Below, one piece after another: positions 29,001-34,501 of a stretch of DNA of 64,000 nt. The translations under genes and the position numbers were made by a program. The notes under the pieces were generated by a model. It was not told the DNA's origin, did no database searches, and worked only from the letters and a program-made list of their open reading frames with translations. This DNA is from Schistosoma haematobium (lineage: Eukaryota; Platyhelminthes; Trematoda; Strigeidida; Schistosomatidae): assembly GCF_000699445.3 (NCBI RefSeq), contig NC_067195.1, positions 13,576,787 through 13,640,786 of the forward strand, given 5' to 3'. The number at the start of each line of letters is the position of its first letter. Position 1 is the first letter of the stretch.

Positions 29001-31038
29001 TATTCACGTTCATATTGTGACTCAAGTCCAGTTCCTTTCGCTTTAAAGAATTATCTCCTGAGTGGACCTAGATACTAACTAGCTCGGCGAGTGTAATAGT
29101 AATAGTAAGTTTGTAATTTCTGGGGCCAAAAGTATCATGAAGCGCACGTCCTGGATCCCATTGCTAGACACATAACGAATACGGTAAAATATTAAGGCGA
29201 TAGGCCAACTCCTGTTCAAGAGATTTGAACATGGAATTCGCGTATTAGATTAGAAACCGATCGTGATGAATAACAAACCCATAATAATACAAATGAACAG
29301 CGATCATCTAGTTTAATCTATTGCACTAATACATCACATGATTTTGATAAAAATCATCCCACTTCTAAAAAGTGACCAAAATAGAATGGTCGAAATCAAC
29401 TTTTGTACGGAAACGAGACAAGATCATGAAAGTCGGTGCACCTAAAATAAGCTAATTACGTCGATAAAGATTTTGTTTCATGCACTTTGCAGCGACCAGC
29501 TACATTAAAACGAAATGTTTGTAAAGTTCCAGTCAATCCTTGGACTAATAAGAACCCAAAAATGCACAGCTAACAAGGGTTCGATAAAATGTTCGAGGTT
29601 GCATGAAATGAGGCCGCTACAAAATCCAGGATTTGAAGACCGACCAAAATTTATAGCATATTCATAAACACAATTTAAAAATAGGTAAACATCAAGCGAT
29701 AATAGGCATGTCGTAAAATCCAAGCTAACTATCGATAGGTAACTTTTGATTACTAATCATCATACAAAACATTTAAAGATGAACATGCTGGTAAGTAACT
29801 ATTCGATTGTTGGACAGCATACTAGCCCGCACATCATCTTTTCCCTAATCCTATCCACTAAACACTCTCAGAATCATGAGATCAGTACGAAATTTACTTA
29901 GGTGAAAGATTTATTTGTTTATGACAGAAAATAACTAACCTCCACCGTTTTTATGACATAAATACGGAAAACGCCATACATTCCCAAGACCTACAGCATA
30001 ACCAATACACGTCATAACGAATTCCAGTTTCCCATTCCAACCACCACGTGCTTGTTGTTTTTCTGAATCATATCTTACATCCACTTCATCTCCTTTTTCA
30101 TCTTTTACAGTGATCTTACACTGTAATACAAAAACGGAAAGAAAGAAGTTTGAGTATATATAGCACTAGACGGTATAGATAATCAGAAACTAGAAAAACA
30201 CTACCTCATTCCAAGGTCAAACATTTAGCTCAAGTACTGTAAGTTTCTAAACAGGAACATGACTTAATAATATAATTGATATGAGATCTCGGTATGATAT
30301 TATACTAAGTTTAATTAATGGAAGCTGTCCGGTAGTATTTACTTTTTTGTTGTAATTAGTACATGCTGCCTGTAATGTAAAATGTAAAAATACGTAAATA
30401 GTTGGCAACAATCTATGTTCATTATTGCTTATTCATATATCAGGAGTGATTTATGACAATGAATATAGAAATACTTACTTTGAACAAGTGTCCAGATAAA
30501 TGAATTAGTGGTTGATTCATACAAAGAAGTATGACAGAGACTTAGGACGGTACGTTATTTAGATTTATTAGCGAAGGATGATTATAACAGAAATATACGA
30601 ACTGAAATTAACACATCTTAAAATTAAAGCATAATTTTCTGGCAATAAAATGTTGTAGGCATCATGAATAGATTACAACTTTTGTTCCCAAATGTTCATA
30701 TAATTCCTAAGAACAAATCTAGCCAAGATACTCTAATTATTGCTAGATTTTTATGATGAAGCATTTTTGTAAATTAGCTGATTATATTCTTTGATGAATA
30801 TGAGAAAGGCATCCTCTATGCAGTGAGATTCCTCAACAAACACTGTACAAAAGTATGTAGACATATCATTTTTTGTAAACTTTTTCTGTTGAATATAGTA
30901 AACCATGTCCATAGGCAGGAGAAAACGTCACTTCGCACTTACCACTTCACCTGAATTTTCATCAGTCAGCATCAATGTAGGAACATGATTCTTAGTTCTA
31001 TTAACTTCCTGAGGATTAGACGCGTTTTCGCTGTTCAT
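1689..31038 (-). CDS. SLC6 family Na+/Cl--dependent transporter, 13 coding exons, 817 aa
   Basis: Multi-pass plasma-membrane symporter that moves an amino acid or related substrate with Na+ and Cl-. Exons, in coding order: 30943-31038, 29940-30120, 27672-27803, 26309-26473, 23058-23109, 22241-22373, 20691-20929, 13299-13423, 11079-11283, 7018-7169, 4177-4439, 2954-3331, 1689-2021. All introns are GT-AG, all phases agree, and the sum is 2454 nt. Hallmarks: TM1 motif GNVWRFPY followed by the KNGGG turn, the TM3 YYQ motif, two EL2 cysteines, the TM6 QIFFSL and SSYNKF motifs, [12 protein letters not shown] before TM8, and a tail motif [10 protein letters not shown]76 replaces the TM1 aspartate of amine carriers, so an amino-acid-type substrate is likely. 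Chloride-site residues Y99, Q306, S310, N342 and S346 are present. The TM6 region (GGLIT..SSYNKF..NN) looks most like glycine/proline carriers, but N315 and G410 are atypical. The substrate is not known. The tail after TM12 is long (over 200 aa) with a run of nine Asp. Confidence 0.95.
2914..2942. repeat. (AAT)n microsatellite
   Basis: About nine ATA/AAT units in SLC6 intron 12, starting within about 12 nt of the exon-12 splice donor. Confidence 0.9.
2954..3331 (-). CDS. SLC6 exon 12 (residues 582-707), start of C-terminal tail
   Basis: Starts [20 protein letters not shown], typical of the family just after TM12, then a poorly conserved cytoplasmic tail. It is followed within a few bases of the donor by an (AAT)n microsatellite at 2914-2942, which lies in the intron. 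Confidence 0.9.
4177..4439 (-). CDS. SLC6 exon 11 (residues 494-581), TM11 and TM12
   Basis: Begins [18 protein letters not shown], the family's IL5 motif, then TM11 and TM12 with the YPQWA motif between them. It ends KEGGYV at a GTATGT donor in phase 0. Confidence 0.93.
5190..5290 (+). repeat. Degenerate hammerhead SINE tail
   Basis: Contains CTATACTGGGACGAAACAG, then a TTCC...TTTTTAATGG tail resembling the 3-prime part of the intact copy at 10.8 kb. The 5-prime core reads CATGAGAAG and is broken. It lies in SLC6 intron 10. Confidence 0.4.
5757..5930 (+). mobile_element. RTE-type non-LTR element, 5-prime UTR fragment
   Basis: Matches the 5-prime leader seen at 16490, 20510 and 49195 (ACTGCC.GTCCCAAG then GGATAAAGGAGG and GGGGTTAGCGACC). 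No coding part remains. Confidence 0.5.
5935..6500 (+). repeat. Dispersed retroelement leader fragment, second copy at 56.6 kb
   Basis: From GTGATACTGCCCGGGTG onward it is clearly similar to 56600-56995 (shared phrases: GACCTAAAGGTCT, GGTAGCCGGT, GGTTAAAGCGCCGG, TTTCGAGAGGGAG). GC is higher than in the surroundings. Its last 110 bp (6390-6500) resemble 9710-9810, which suggests a 3-prime tail of a short non-autonomous element. It shows no recognised protein. Confidence 0.45.
7018..7169 (-). CDS. SLC6 exon 10 (residues 443-494), TM9 and TM10
   Basis: Carries [20 protein letters not shown] followed by the D(x)5-7 segment and [11 protein letters not shown], the family's TM9-TM10 pattern. An open frame continues upstream to an ATG at 7192, but the phase-2 junction with exon 9 fixes the acceptor at TTTACATAG. 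Confidence 0.95.
7505..7640 (+). repeat. SmAlpha-like tRNA-derived SINE, truncated
   Basis: Has a tRNA-like A-box region (AGTCAAGTGGATAACG), a B-box-like GGGTCAAGTCCTGG, then GATGCAGATACATCAAGCTGAT, where a hammerhead core would begin. The ribozyme is truncated or replaced after this point. Confidence 0.45.
7815..9350 (-). mobile_element. CR1-like non-LTR retrotransposon, 5-prime truncated and frameshifted
   Basis: Minus-strand fragments in different frames read as reverse transcriptase. From 9316: [14 protein letters not shown] and [18 protein letters not shown] (RT motif 1-2 region). From 8856: the [12 protein letters not shown] motif. From 8417: a C-terminal piece, [14 protein letters not shown]. 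The 3-prime end shows a (CTGA)n tail around 7815-7826, the same tail as the second copy at 24989-25262. Stops and frameshifts show it is dead. It sits in SLC6 intron 9, same strand as the gene. Confidence 0.75.
9690..9810 (+). repeat. Dispersed repeat end, related to 6390-6500
   Basis: Shares TACTATTAT..., GCAACTGATGAAAAACC..., and TTATTCTGCTACAT with the end of the 5.9-6.5 kb repeat. Apart from this end, I see no coding content in 9350-10095. Confidence 0.35.
10095..10265 (-). repeat. Degenerate hammerhead SINE
   Basis: Minus-strand reading gives a B-box-like GGTTCGATTACCGC equivalent, then a broken hammerhead (GTCCGATACTGGGACGAAAT) and the usual TTCTAGGTATTTG-like tail. The core is mutated. 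Confidence 0.5.
10271..10522. repeat. Near-perfect 117-bp palindrome made of two SINE tails, 17-nt spacer
   Basis: The left arm (10271-10388) is the reverse complement of the right arm (10406-10522), with only a one-base length difference and a couple of mismatches at the outer edge. Both arms are the hammerhead-SINE 3-prime part. The left arm plus spacer contains a full minus-strand hammerhead. The right arm lacks the ribozyme's 5-prime strand. Confidence 0.85.
10357..10404 (-). ncRNA. Hammerhead ribozyme, complete core, minus strand
   Basis: On the minus strand: stem I GCACTG/CAGTGC (6 bp), core CTGAGGA (fits CUGANGA), stem II GTCC/GGAC with a 7-nt loop, GAAAC, a very short self-complementary stem III ACGGCCGT, and a GTC cleavage triplet. 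A short stem III of this sort is known for schistosome SINE hammerheads. The palindrome around it may compete with the fold. Confidence 0.7.
10560..10890 (+). mobile_element. tRNA-derived SINE with hammerhead, near-complete copy
   Basis: Layout: a leader (10560-10690) also seen near 40200, a tRNA-like head with A box (GGCTCAGTGGTCTAATGG) and B box (GGGTTCGAGCCCCG) that would serve as an internal Pol III promoter, then a hammerhead at 10791-10836, then a tail ending TGATTTCAATCTGTGAAAA. The tRNA-like part is not an independent tRNA gene. It lies in SLC6 intron 9, opposite strand. Confidence 0.8.
10791..10836 (+). ncRNA. Hammerhead ribozyme, complete core
   Basis: Stem I GCGCTG/CAGTGC (6 bp with one G-U), core CTGAGGA at 10797-10803, stem II GTCC/GGAC, GAAAC at 10819-10823, a short stem III from the palindrome ACGGCCGT, and a predicted cleavage after C10830 (GTC). 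All invariant positions I can check are present. Natural role: self-cleavage of the SINE transcript. Confidence 0.75.
11079..11283 (-). CDS. SLC6 exon 9 (residues 375-443), EL4 and TM8
   Basis: Begins [17 protein letters not shown], the EL4 helix motif. TM8 contains [13 protein letters not shown]. The position that is Asp in most GABA, amine and glycine carriers (Na2 site) is G410 here, with S411 kept. The exon ends in phase 2 at GTAAGT. Confidence 0.95.
11525..11630 (-). repeat. Degenerate hammerhead SINE tail
   Basis: The minus strand carries a decayed GAGTTTCATACTAGGACTAAAC, followed by the TGCTTCCGGATTTTTAATGG tail. The ribozyme core is lost. Confidence 0.5.
12460..12900. other. Unrecognised, slightly GC-richer block in SLC6 intron 8
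   Basis: Base composition and short hairpins differ from the surrounding AT-rich intron, which suggests an old repeat. I see no coding similarity and no clear end repeats. Confidence 0.2.
13299..13423 (-). CDS. SLC6 exon 8 (residues 333-375), TM7
   Basis: Encodes [20 protein letters not shown] and the following turn to ATSG. N342 and S346 correspond to the family's Cl-/Na1-site residues. It enters in phase 2 (completing Arg) and leaves in phase 1 at GTGAGT. Confidence 0.95.
14100..14560 (+). mobile_element. Penelope-like element fragment, GIY-YIG endonuclease end
   Basis: The frame at 14204-14332 reads [20 protein letters not shown], then QRISEHRLA. This is the GIY-YIG pattern with the cysteine pair typical of the C-terminal endonuclease of Penelope-like elements. 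A shifted frame after it continues with [17 protein letters not shown] sequence, also usual for the end of these proteins. Stops and frameshifts show decay. It lies in SLC6 intron 7. Confidence 0.65.
14637..14864 (-). CDS. Small secreted-protein-like ORF, 75 aa, nested in SLC6 intron 7
   Basis: Intronless ORF. Residues 1-25 have a basic start (MRQKMSKK) and a hydrophobic core, like a signal peptide. The remaining ~50 residues are acidic and include [24 protein letters not shown] and a C-terminal LSLRF. A TATATAAAC motif lies about 60 nt upstream (14919-14928 on the plus strand), which would leave a short 5-prime UTR. Only a weak AATAAG follows the stop. I do not recognise the family. It could be a real nested gene, an alternative exon, or chance. 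Confidence 0.35.
   Translation of the reverse strand: MRQKMSKKIVFVTSHVVFCCFLIRCSFYQIGICYDPYETKLQQLNDSKHSWTVDDFDGVDYPELDNLIAKLSLRF
14920..14927 (-). promoter_or_regulatory. TATA-like box upstream of the small ORF
   Basis: TATATAAA-type motif on the minus strand, 55-65 nt upstream of the ATG at 14864. The same GTATATAAAC string precedes the signal-peptide exon at 55.3 kb. Confidence 0.3.
16490..17105 (+). mobile_element. RTE-type non-LTR element, 5-prime leader and endonuclease fragment
   Basis: A leader like that at 49195, then endonuclease-domain pieces: [15 protein letters not shown] sequence, then [20 protein letters not shown] and [20 protein letters not shown]. It is shorter than the 49 kb copy in the region between them and has stops. 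The copy ends abruptly inside the endonuclease domain. It lies in SLC6 intron 7, opposite strand. Confidence 0.75.
17130..19900. other. AT-rich intron sequence, nothing recognised
   Basis: This part of SLC6 intron 7 has only short random frames, A/T runs and no repeat that I can place. Confidence 0.5.
19905..20125 (-). repeat. Hammerhead SINE, mutated core
   Basis: The minus strand shows the full layout: ACACCGTTGGATACTGGCTC head, B box GGGTTCGAATC, then a hammerhead with TTGAGGA in place of CTGAGGA and ATGAAAT in place of ACGAAAC. Full length but probably not self-cleaving. Confidence 0.65.
20505..20625 (+). mobile_element. RTE-type 5-prime leader fragment
   Basis: About 115 bp matching the leader at 5757 and 49195 (ACTGCCGGTCTCAAGCCC, GGGTTAGCGACC). 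It stops about 65 bp from SLC6 exon 7. Confidence 0.5.
20691..20929 (-). CDS. SLC6 exon 7 (residues 254-333), TM5 and TM6
   Basis: Carries TM5, the GA..G loop ([16 protein letters not shown]) and TM6, with [15 protein letters not shown] followed by [11 protein letters not shown]306 and S310 match the chloride site. N315 lies at the position of the TM6 aromatic gate (Phe in serotonin carriers, Trp in glycine carriers), which is unusual. The donor is GTAAGT, phase 2. Confidence 0.95.
21825..22060 (+). repeat. Diverged hammerhead SINE
   Basis: Head ...TTAGGTGCTGACTCAGTGG and tail ...CGTCCAGTG...AAGTTTTCAATG are visible. The hammerhead region reads AGTCCAATTTTAGAACTAAAC and is decayed. Confidence 0.5.
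22241..22373 (-). CDS. SLC6 exon 6 (residues 209-253), TM4
   Basis: Contains [14 protein letters not shown], then the TM4 segment and the family motif KGVQSLGK at its end. It enters in phase 2 after a TTTAG acceptor and leaves in phase 0 at a GTAAGT donor, joining exactly to VSYFTG of exon 7. Confidence 0.95.
23058..23109 (-). CDS. SLC6 exon 5, 52-nt exon for EL2 (residues 192-209)
   Basis: Encodes [17 protein letters not shown] plus two bases of the next phenylalanine. The acceptor follows a T-rich tract ending TATTTTATAG, and the donor is GTGAGC. It is the only segment I found that restores the frame between exons 4 and 6. It supplies the family's 'SP-x-E-x-Y/F' motif just before TM4. Two N-glycosylation sequons (NFT, NIT) are where the family's glycosylated loop is expected. 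Confidence 0.9.
23131..23159. repeat. (AT)n microsatellite
   Basis: An ATAT tract of roughly 27 nt, about 20 nt from the acceptor of the 52-nt exon, in SLC6 intron 4. Confidence 0.8.
23425..23625 (-). repeat. Hammerhead SINE, mutated, overlapping the 305-bp repeat arm
   Basis: The minus strand carries a tRNA-like head, a B-box-like GGATTCAAGTCTCG, then ATGAGGAGTCCC and GACGAACC, both broken at core positions. The head (23581-23625) is included in the left arm of the long inverted repeat. Confidence 0.55.
23581..23885 (-). repeat. 305-bp inverted repeat, left arm
   Basis: By eye identical to the reverse complement of 24684-24988. It begins inside the SINE head and continues into its flank. 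The minus strand contains a second, SmAlpha-like hammerhead remnant (AAGCTGAAAGGTCCC ... GGGACGAAACAC), where the core is changed. Confidence 0.85.
24372..24682 (-). mobile_element. RTE-type element, 3-prime end (first half of an interrupted copy)
   Basis: Near-identical to 34515-34819, the C-terminal coding end of the RTE copy at 34.5-37.1 kb, starting at the CTTACG tail. It is separated from its continuation (25263-25612) by an insertion. Confidence 0.85.
24684..24988 (+). repeat. 305-bp inverted repeat, right arm, fused to a CR1 3-prime end
   Basis: A perfect reverse complement of 23581-23885 by eye. It joins directly to GACATGGCTCAG at 24989, the 3-prime end of a CR1-like element, inside a split RTE copy. 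Confidence 0.85.
24989..25262 (+). mobile_element. CR1-like 3-prime end with (CTGA)n tail
   Basis: Starts in the last codons of the ORF ([20 protein letters not shown]), then a 3-prime UTR, a phrase GGACCGATGCACATATGTGCCTGG shared with 7.8 kb, and a CTGA tail at about 25247-25262. It belongs to the same family as 7815-9350. Confidence 0.75.
25263..25612 (-). mobile_element. RTE-type element, second half of the interrupted copy
   Basis: Matches 34823-35168 closely. It encodes the region with [19 protein letters not shown]. The upstream end is lost at about 25612. Confidence 0.85.
26309..26473 (-). CDS. SLC6 exon 4 (residues 137-191), TM3 and first part of EL2
   Basis: Begins [11 protein letters not shown], the family's TM3 entry, and includes the substrate-site tyrosine pair of [10 protein letters not shown]. 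The first part of extracellular loop 2 follows, with the two cysteines (C177 and C186) that form the conserved disulphide. It ends in phase 1 at GTAAGT. That phase does not fit exon 6 directly, which is how the small exon 5 was found. Confidence 0.95.
26640..26825 (+). repeat. Degenerate hammerhead SINE
   Basis: Has a B-box-like GGGTTTGATTCCCGATCG, ATCGTGGATGGGTGAGGAGTC and a tail TGATTTCAATGG. The middle of the ribozyme is lost. Confidence 0.5.
27672..27803 (-). CDS. SLC6 exon 3 (residues 93-137), TM2
   Basis: Encodes TM2, with the conserved PY (Y99, a chloride-site residue in the family) and the conserved glutamate in [11 protein letters not shown]. It enters in phase 1 (completing a glycine) and leaves in phase 1 at a GTGAGT donor. 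Confidence 0.95.
29940..30120 (-). CDS. SLC6 exon 2 (residues 33-93), TM1 and signature
   Basis: This exon holds an acidic/basic N-terminal segment, then [10 protein letters not shown] and TM1 with [14 protein letters not shown] and KNGGG. This is the most conserved stretch of the family, forming part of the Na+ and substrate sites. G76 sits where monoamine carriers have the amine-binding aspartate. The donor is GTTAG, phase 1. Confidence 0.95.
30943..31038 (-). CDS. SLC6 exon 1 (residues 1-32), cytoplasmic N-terminus
   Basis: It begins with ATG ([10 protein letters not shown]) and ends at a GTAAGT donor in phase 0. It encodes a hydrophilic N-terminal tail. This start was chosen because the frame runs in phase into exon 2, and stretches upstream on the same strand contain the TATA-like box. 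The ATG at residue 23 could be an internal alternative. Confidence 0.85.
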
Positions 31039-31125
31039 CAACACGTCTAGACTGCGCGACTCAAAAGTCAACCAACTGCGAGCAGGGAAATACTGACAAA
31101 GTAATTCTCGTCACATTTGAATGAC

Positions 31126-31132
31126 TTTTATA
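31126..31132 (-). promoter_or_regulatory. TATA-like box of the SLC6 gene
   Basis: On the minus strand the sequence reads TATAAAA, about 90 nt upstream of the start codon at 31038. A CCAAT-type motif (ATTGG on the minus strand) lies about 75 nt further upstream, near 31204-31208. Position and spacing fit a core promoter with a start near 31100. A trans-spliced 5-prime end cannot be excluded, because a CAG lies shortly before the ATG. No direct proof from sequence alone. Confidence 0.4.
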
Positions 31133-31439
31133 TGGCTCTAAAAATGATGTTCTATGAAGTTCAACATCCGATCAATTTTTTTAATAAAACACCAGATGGT
31201 TAACCAATCAGAATTTAGCATTGCGACATGCACATGAATTTTTACAACCAATAAGAACATCATTTAATTTATCCAATAATATACTTCCTACTGTTATAAC
31301 ACTGATACTTTGATTTGCCACATATTTCATGAGCACCGTGAATTCGTGCTTCGTCCATTCAGCTAAACGGGATACAGTAGAAAAGTGCCAACACAAAGAA
31401 TCATTTGACAACTATGTACGCAACAGCGTTATGATAGTA

Positions 31440-34400
31440 TGAATTATAACTAGCAGTAATCGATGAGCCTGAAGACAAATACTACAGTTTTAATATTTGT
31501 ATTGATGCACAATGTTTTGTATGAATGTAGGTATACTGTATAGGCATAGAAGCTACTTTCATGTGGAGTTGCCAACTTCAATCCACATGGGATTGTATTG
31601 AAGGATTATCACTTCATAATTTCTGGATGTTAATTAGGAACGCTATTTACTTGATATCCTAAAGAAGTCGGGTGATAACACTGTATCACCAAACAAGTAA
31701 TGTAGCAGAAAGTATGGTTGGAGAATTATTCAGGATTAGTTTACTGATTGCCAAGTTATTTCTCGTTTTATTGACCGTAAGTGGGTGGTTTCACTTTATG
31801 TAACTATCTTGAAAAATAACCTAATCTCGTAGATAGCGGAATTTAAGTGGTATGGTACACGACAATGATATAAGAAACGGAACTTGAACAAATATATCAA
31901 TTATTTACTGACAAATCACTGCATAAAAACCTTATTTAACTTTGTGATCGAGAAATCCATGGATTCATTCAATAGATTGGGAGGAATGAATAGTGGATCA
32001 CCACTACTGATCGACACGTTTTACGCTACGCAAAAATACATAATACTCTGTTAAGGAAAGTTTTAGTTTTATTCAATTAACACATTTACAGTCACTTGCC
32101 TCTTAATATATGCCATTATTCAACAGTTGAGTTGTTTACTTAAGTCGCCAACTTATTTTGTGTAAGTGTAAAATAAGCTTAAGAATTAATCCATAACGGA
32201 GTGCATTTAATTATGTGGAGAAATAGTCCTGAAAAATGAAGGTTAATTCAAGGTGCAATGAATTACACGAGTGAAGAGACTGAGATTAATGAATACAAAA
32301 TAAATAACTTTTGGTTTTTACAAATGAATGATAATTTTGTTATGTTCAACAATTAACTTTACTTGAAATATAACAATCATGATACTTCGTTACATCCAAT
32401 CAGAAAAAAATGCATAACACATCACTGTTACATAAACTACGTAGTTAAAAGACTATTGAATTAATCAAACAATGAACATACATTTTGGTCAACTGTTTAC
32501 ATAGAAGAGTGATCAACTGAAGATTTTAGTTACAATAATGAAAAATGGATTGAATAGCATAACATCAGTCGGCTTTGCATTTTTATAAATGAAATCAAAA
32601 GATTTCATTAGGTATAAGTATGCTTTAGGCAATGAGAAATCGAGTTAAATATATTGATTTCACATGTGTATACCTCTTCAGTTTATTCCAGATGTTTCTA
32701 TCGTTTTCTATTTCCTGTTTGGATTTTCAGTGTATATTAAACAATTGGTAAATTGGATTTATTGATCAATCTATTTTGAACAGTTATCATATCCTTATTT
32801 AGTAATATGGATTAGTCCAATGGTTAAGTACCTTATTTGTTTTTTGTAAACAGTAATAAGATTAAAAAAAAGATGGATTTCGGTCATCATTAACATCAAG
32901 GATACGAGGATTGTCCTATTTGGAACAAGTCATTTAGATCGCAGTATTGATGTTCACTGCGCACAGAATCCACATATGCTGACTAAGACCCTTTAAAACT
33001 GAACCAAGTATACTAACAACTGGATACCTCAAATCATTACAAATAAAAGTGAAATATATACGAGCTCTTTATTCTTTTATTTAACATTTCACATATAATT
33101 TGTAGAGCTATTAATCTAAACCAAGTACACTGATTTTATAGTCAATACAATGAAAAACGTTCAGCGATATTAGCAATACTTCGCAAGATCATGAGATATC
33201 AAAAGAAAAGCTTACATGAAGACTGGTGACATATGAAACAATTTTAATGAGTACATTTAAATACATACCAATAATTATATTACCCTCTGGTAAATAGAAG
33301 GTCAGGGCGCACTTATTTAACTAGAAGTCCAATTGTTAATTACATAGTCAAGGAGACAAATATGTCAGAACCATTAACAGTTCAATGTTTTGAGTACTGA
33401 TGGTTCATTTTCGCTGTAATTTTGATGCAGCTCCTTATGATCTTTTGAGAAATTATAGATGACTACGAAAAGACACTGTAGTTACATAGATGAACTGATT
33501 TACTGAATTTGTCTTTACATAACAGATTGAAGAACCAATACTTGATTTTGATTTACTAATAGCGCTGAAAAATTACTTCAGGTCACGTTTTTTACTTTAT
33601 CCTTAAAAGTAGCTGTTTTTATTATAAAACGCAATAGGACAGCAATATTTTGACTCTAGCGGAATAGCTCCATCATTTGAATGTATTTAGGTAAAGTTAA
33701 CATAATTCACTGAGGATTGATTGTAGGGACATTCAAAATAGACAGCCGTATACTAAAAATTCATTCATTTGAAGAATGAAGGAAACTGGCATGCCTGACA
33801 AATATTTTACGTTAAAATCTGTAGATAATGGAAGAAAAAAAGTGAAAATAGTAAGTGAATGAACATATGTTTAAGGTAAACTAACTTCACCGGTTGAGGT
33901 AGTAGAATATTTTTCTTTATACAAAATATACAGTTTTCGTTCAGAAAACATAACTAATCGACTTCCTTACTCTCTACATCAACAAATTCGCTCAAACAGC
34001 AGAATTCTTTGAACAGAATCAAAGACATAAACATAGCCTAGAGATGTACATTGAAAGTATTTAACTAAATTTTCTAAACTGAACATTATATTTATGATGC
34101 AAGACAATCTACAAAAGTAAAGCTTTATGGGTGTATACAATCATTTGATGAATTTTCAAGTGCCGAAACTGATTGCTTTTGATATTTATTACAGTCAAAT
34201 TAAATTGATATGTATTCAATGACATTCAACCAGTGATGTGTTTAATCCAAATAAATAAATTAAAAGATTTCGTGATAAACATTGTAATGTACGGCTATGT
34301 TAAGCCGATATGAAATGTGAATAAAGATTATTTAAGAAATTAACACACTTTGTCTGCACCTATTGTATGTTCCGCAGCTCAAGCTGGTTCTAGACAGTCT

Positions 34401-34500
34401 TCTATAACTTATCTTCTTATCTTACATGTATTGTGAACTGGCCGCGCTTTTGGCTTCCTGAGACTCTTGTCTTTGGCTGCATTTTGTAGTGACTTTCATG
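31440..34500. other. AT-rich region upstream of the SLC6 gene, nothing recognised
   Basis: No ORF, exon or repeat that I can support in about 3 kb between the SLC6 promoter and the RTE copy. Confidence 0.5.
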
Positions 34501-34501
34501 G

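Noticed and set aside
31208..31411. 67-aa minus-strand ORF upstream of the SLC6 promoter
   Set aside because: No recognised motif, no phase link to SLC6 exon 1, and length within chance for this base composition. An upstream exon cannot be fully excluded.
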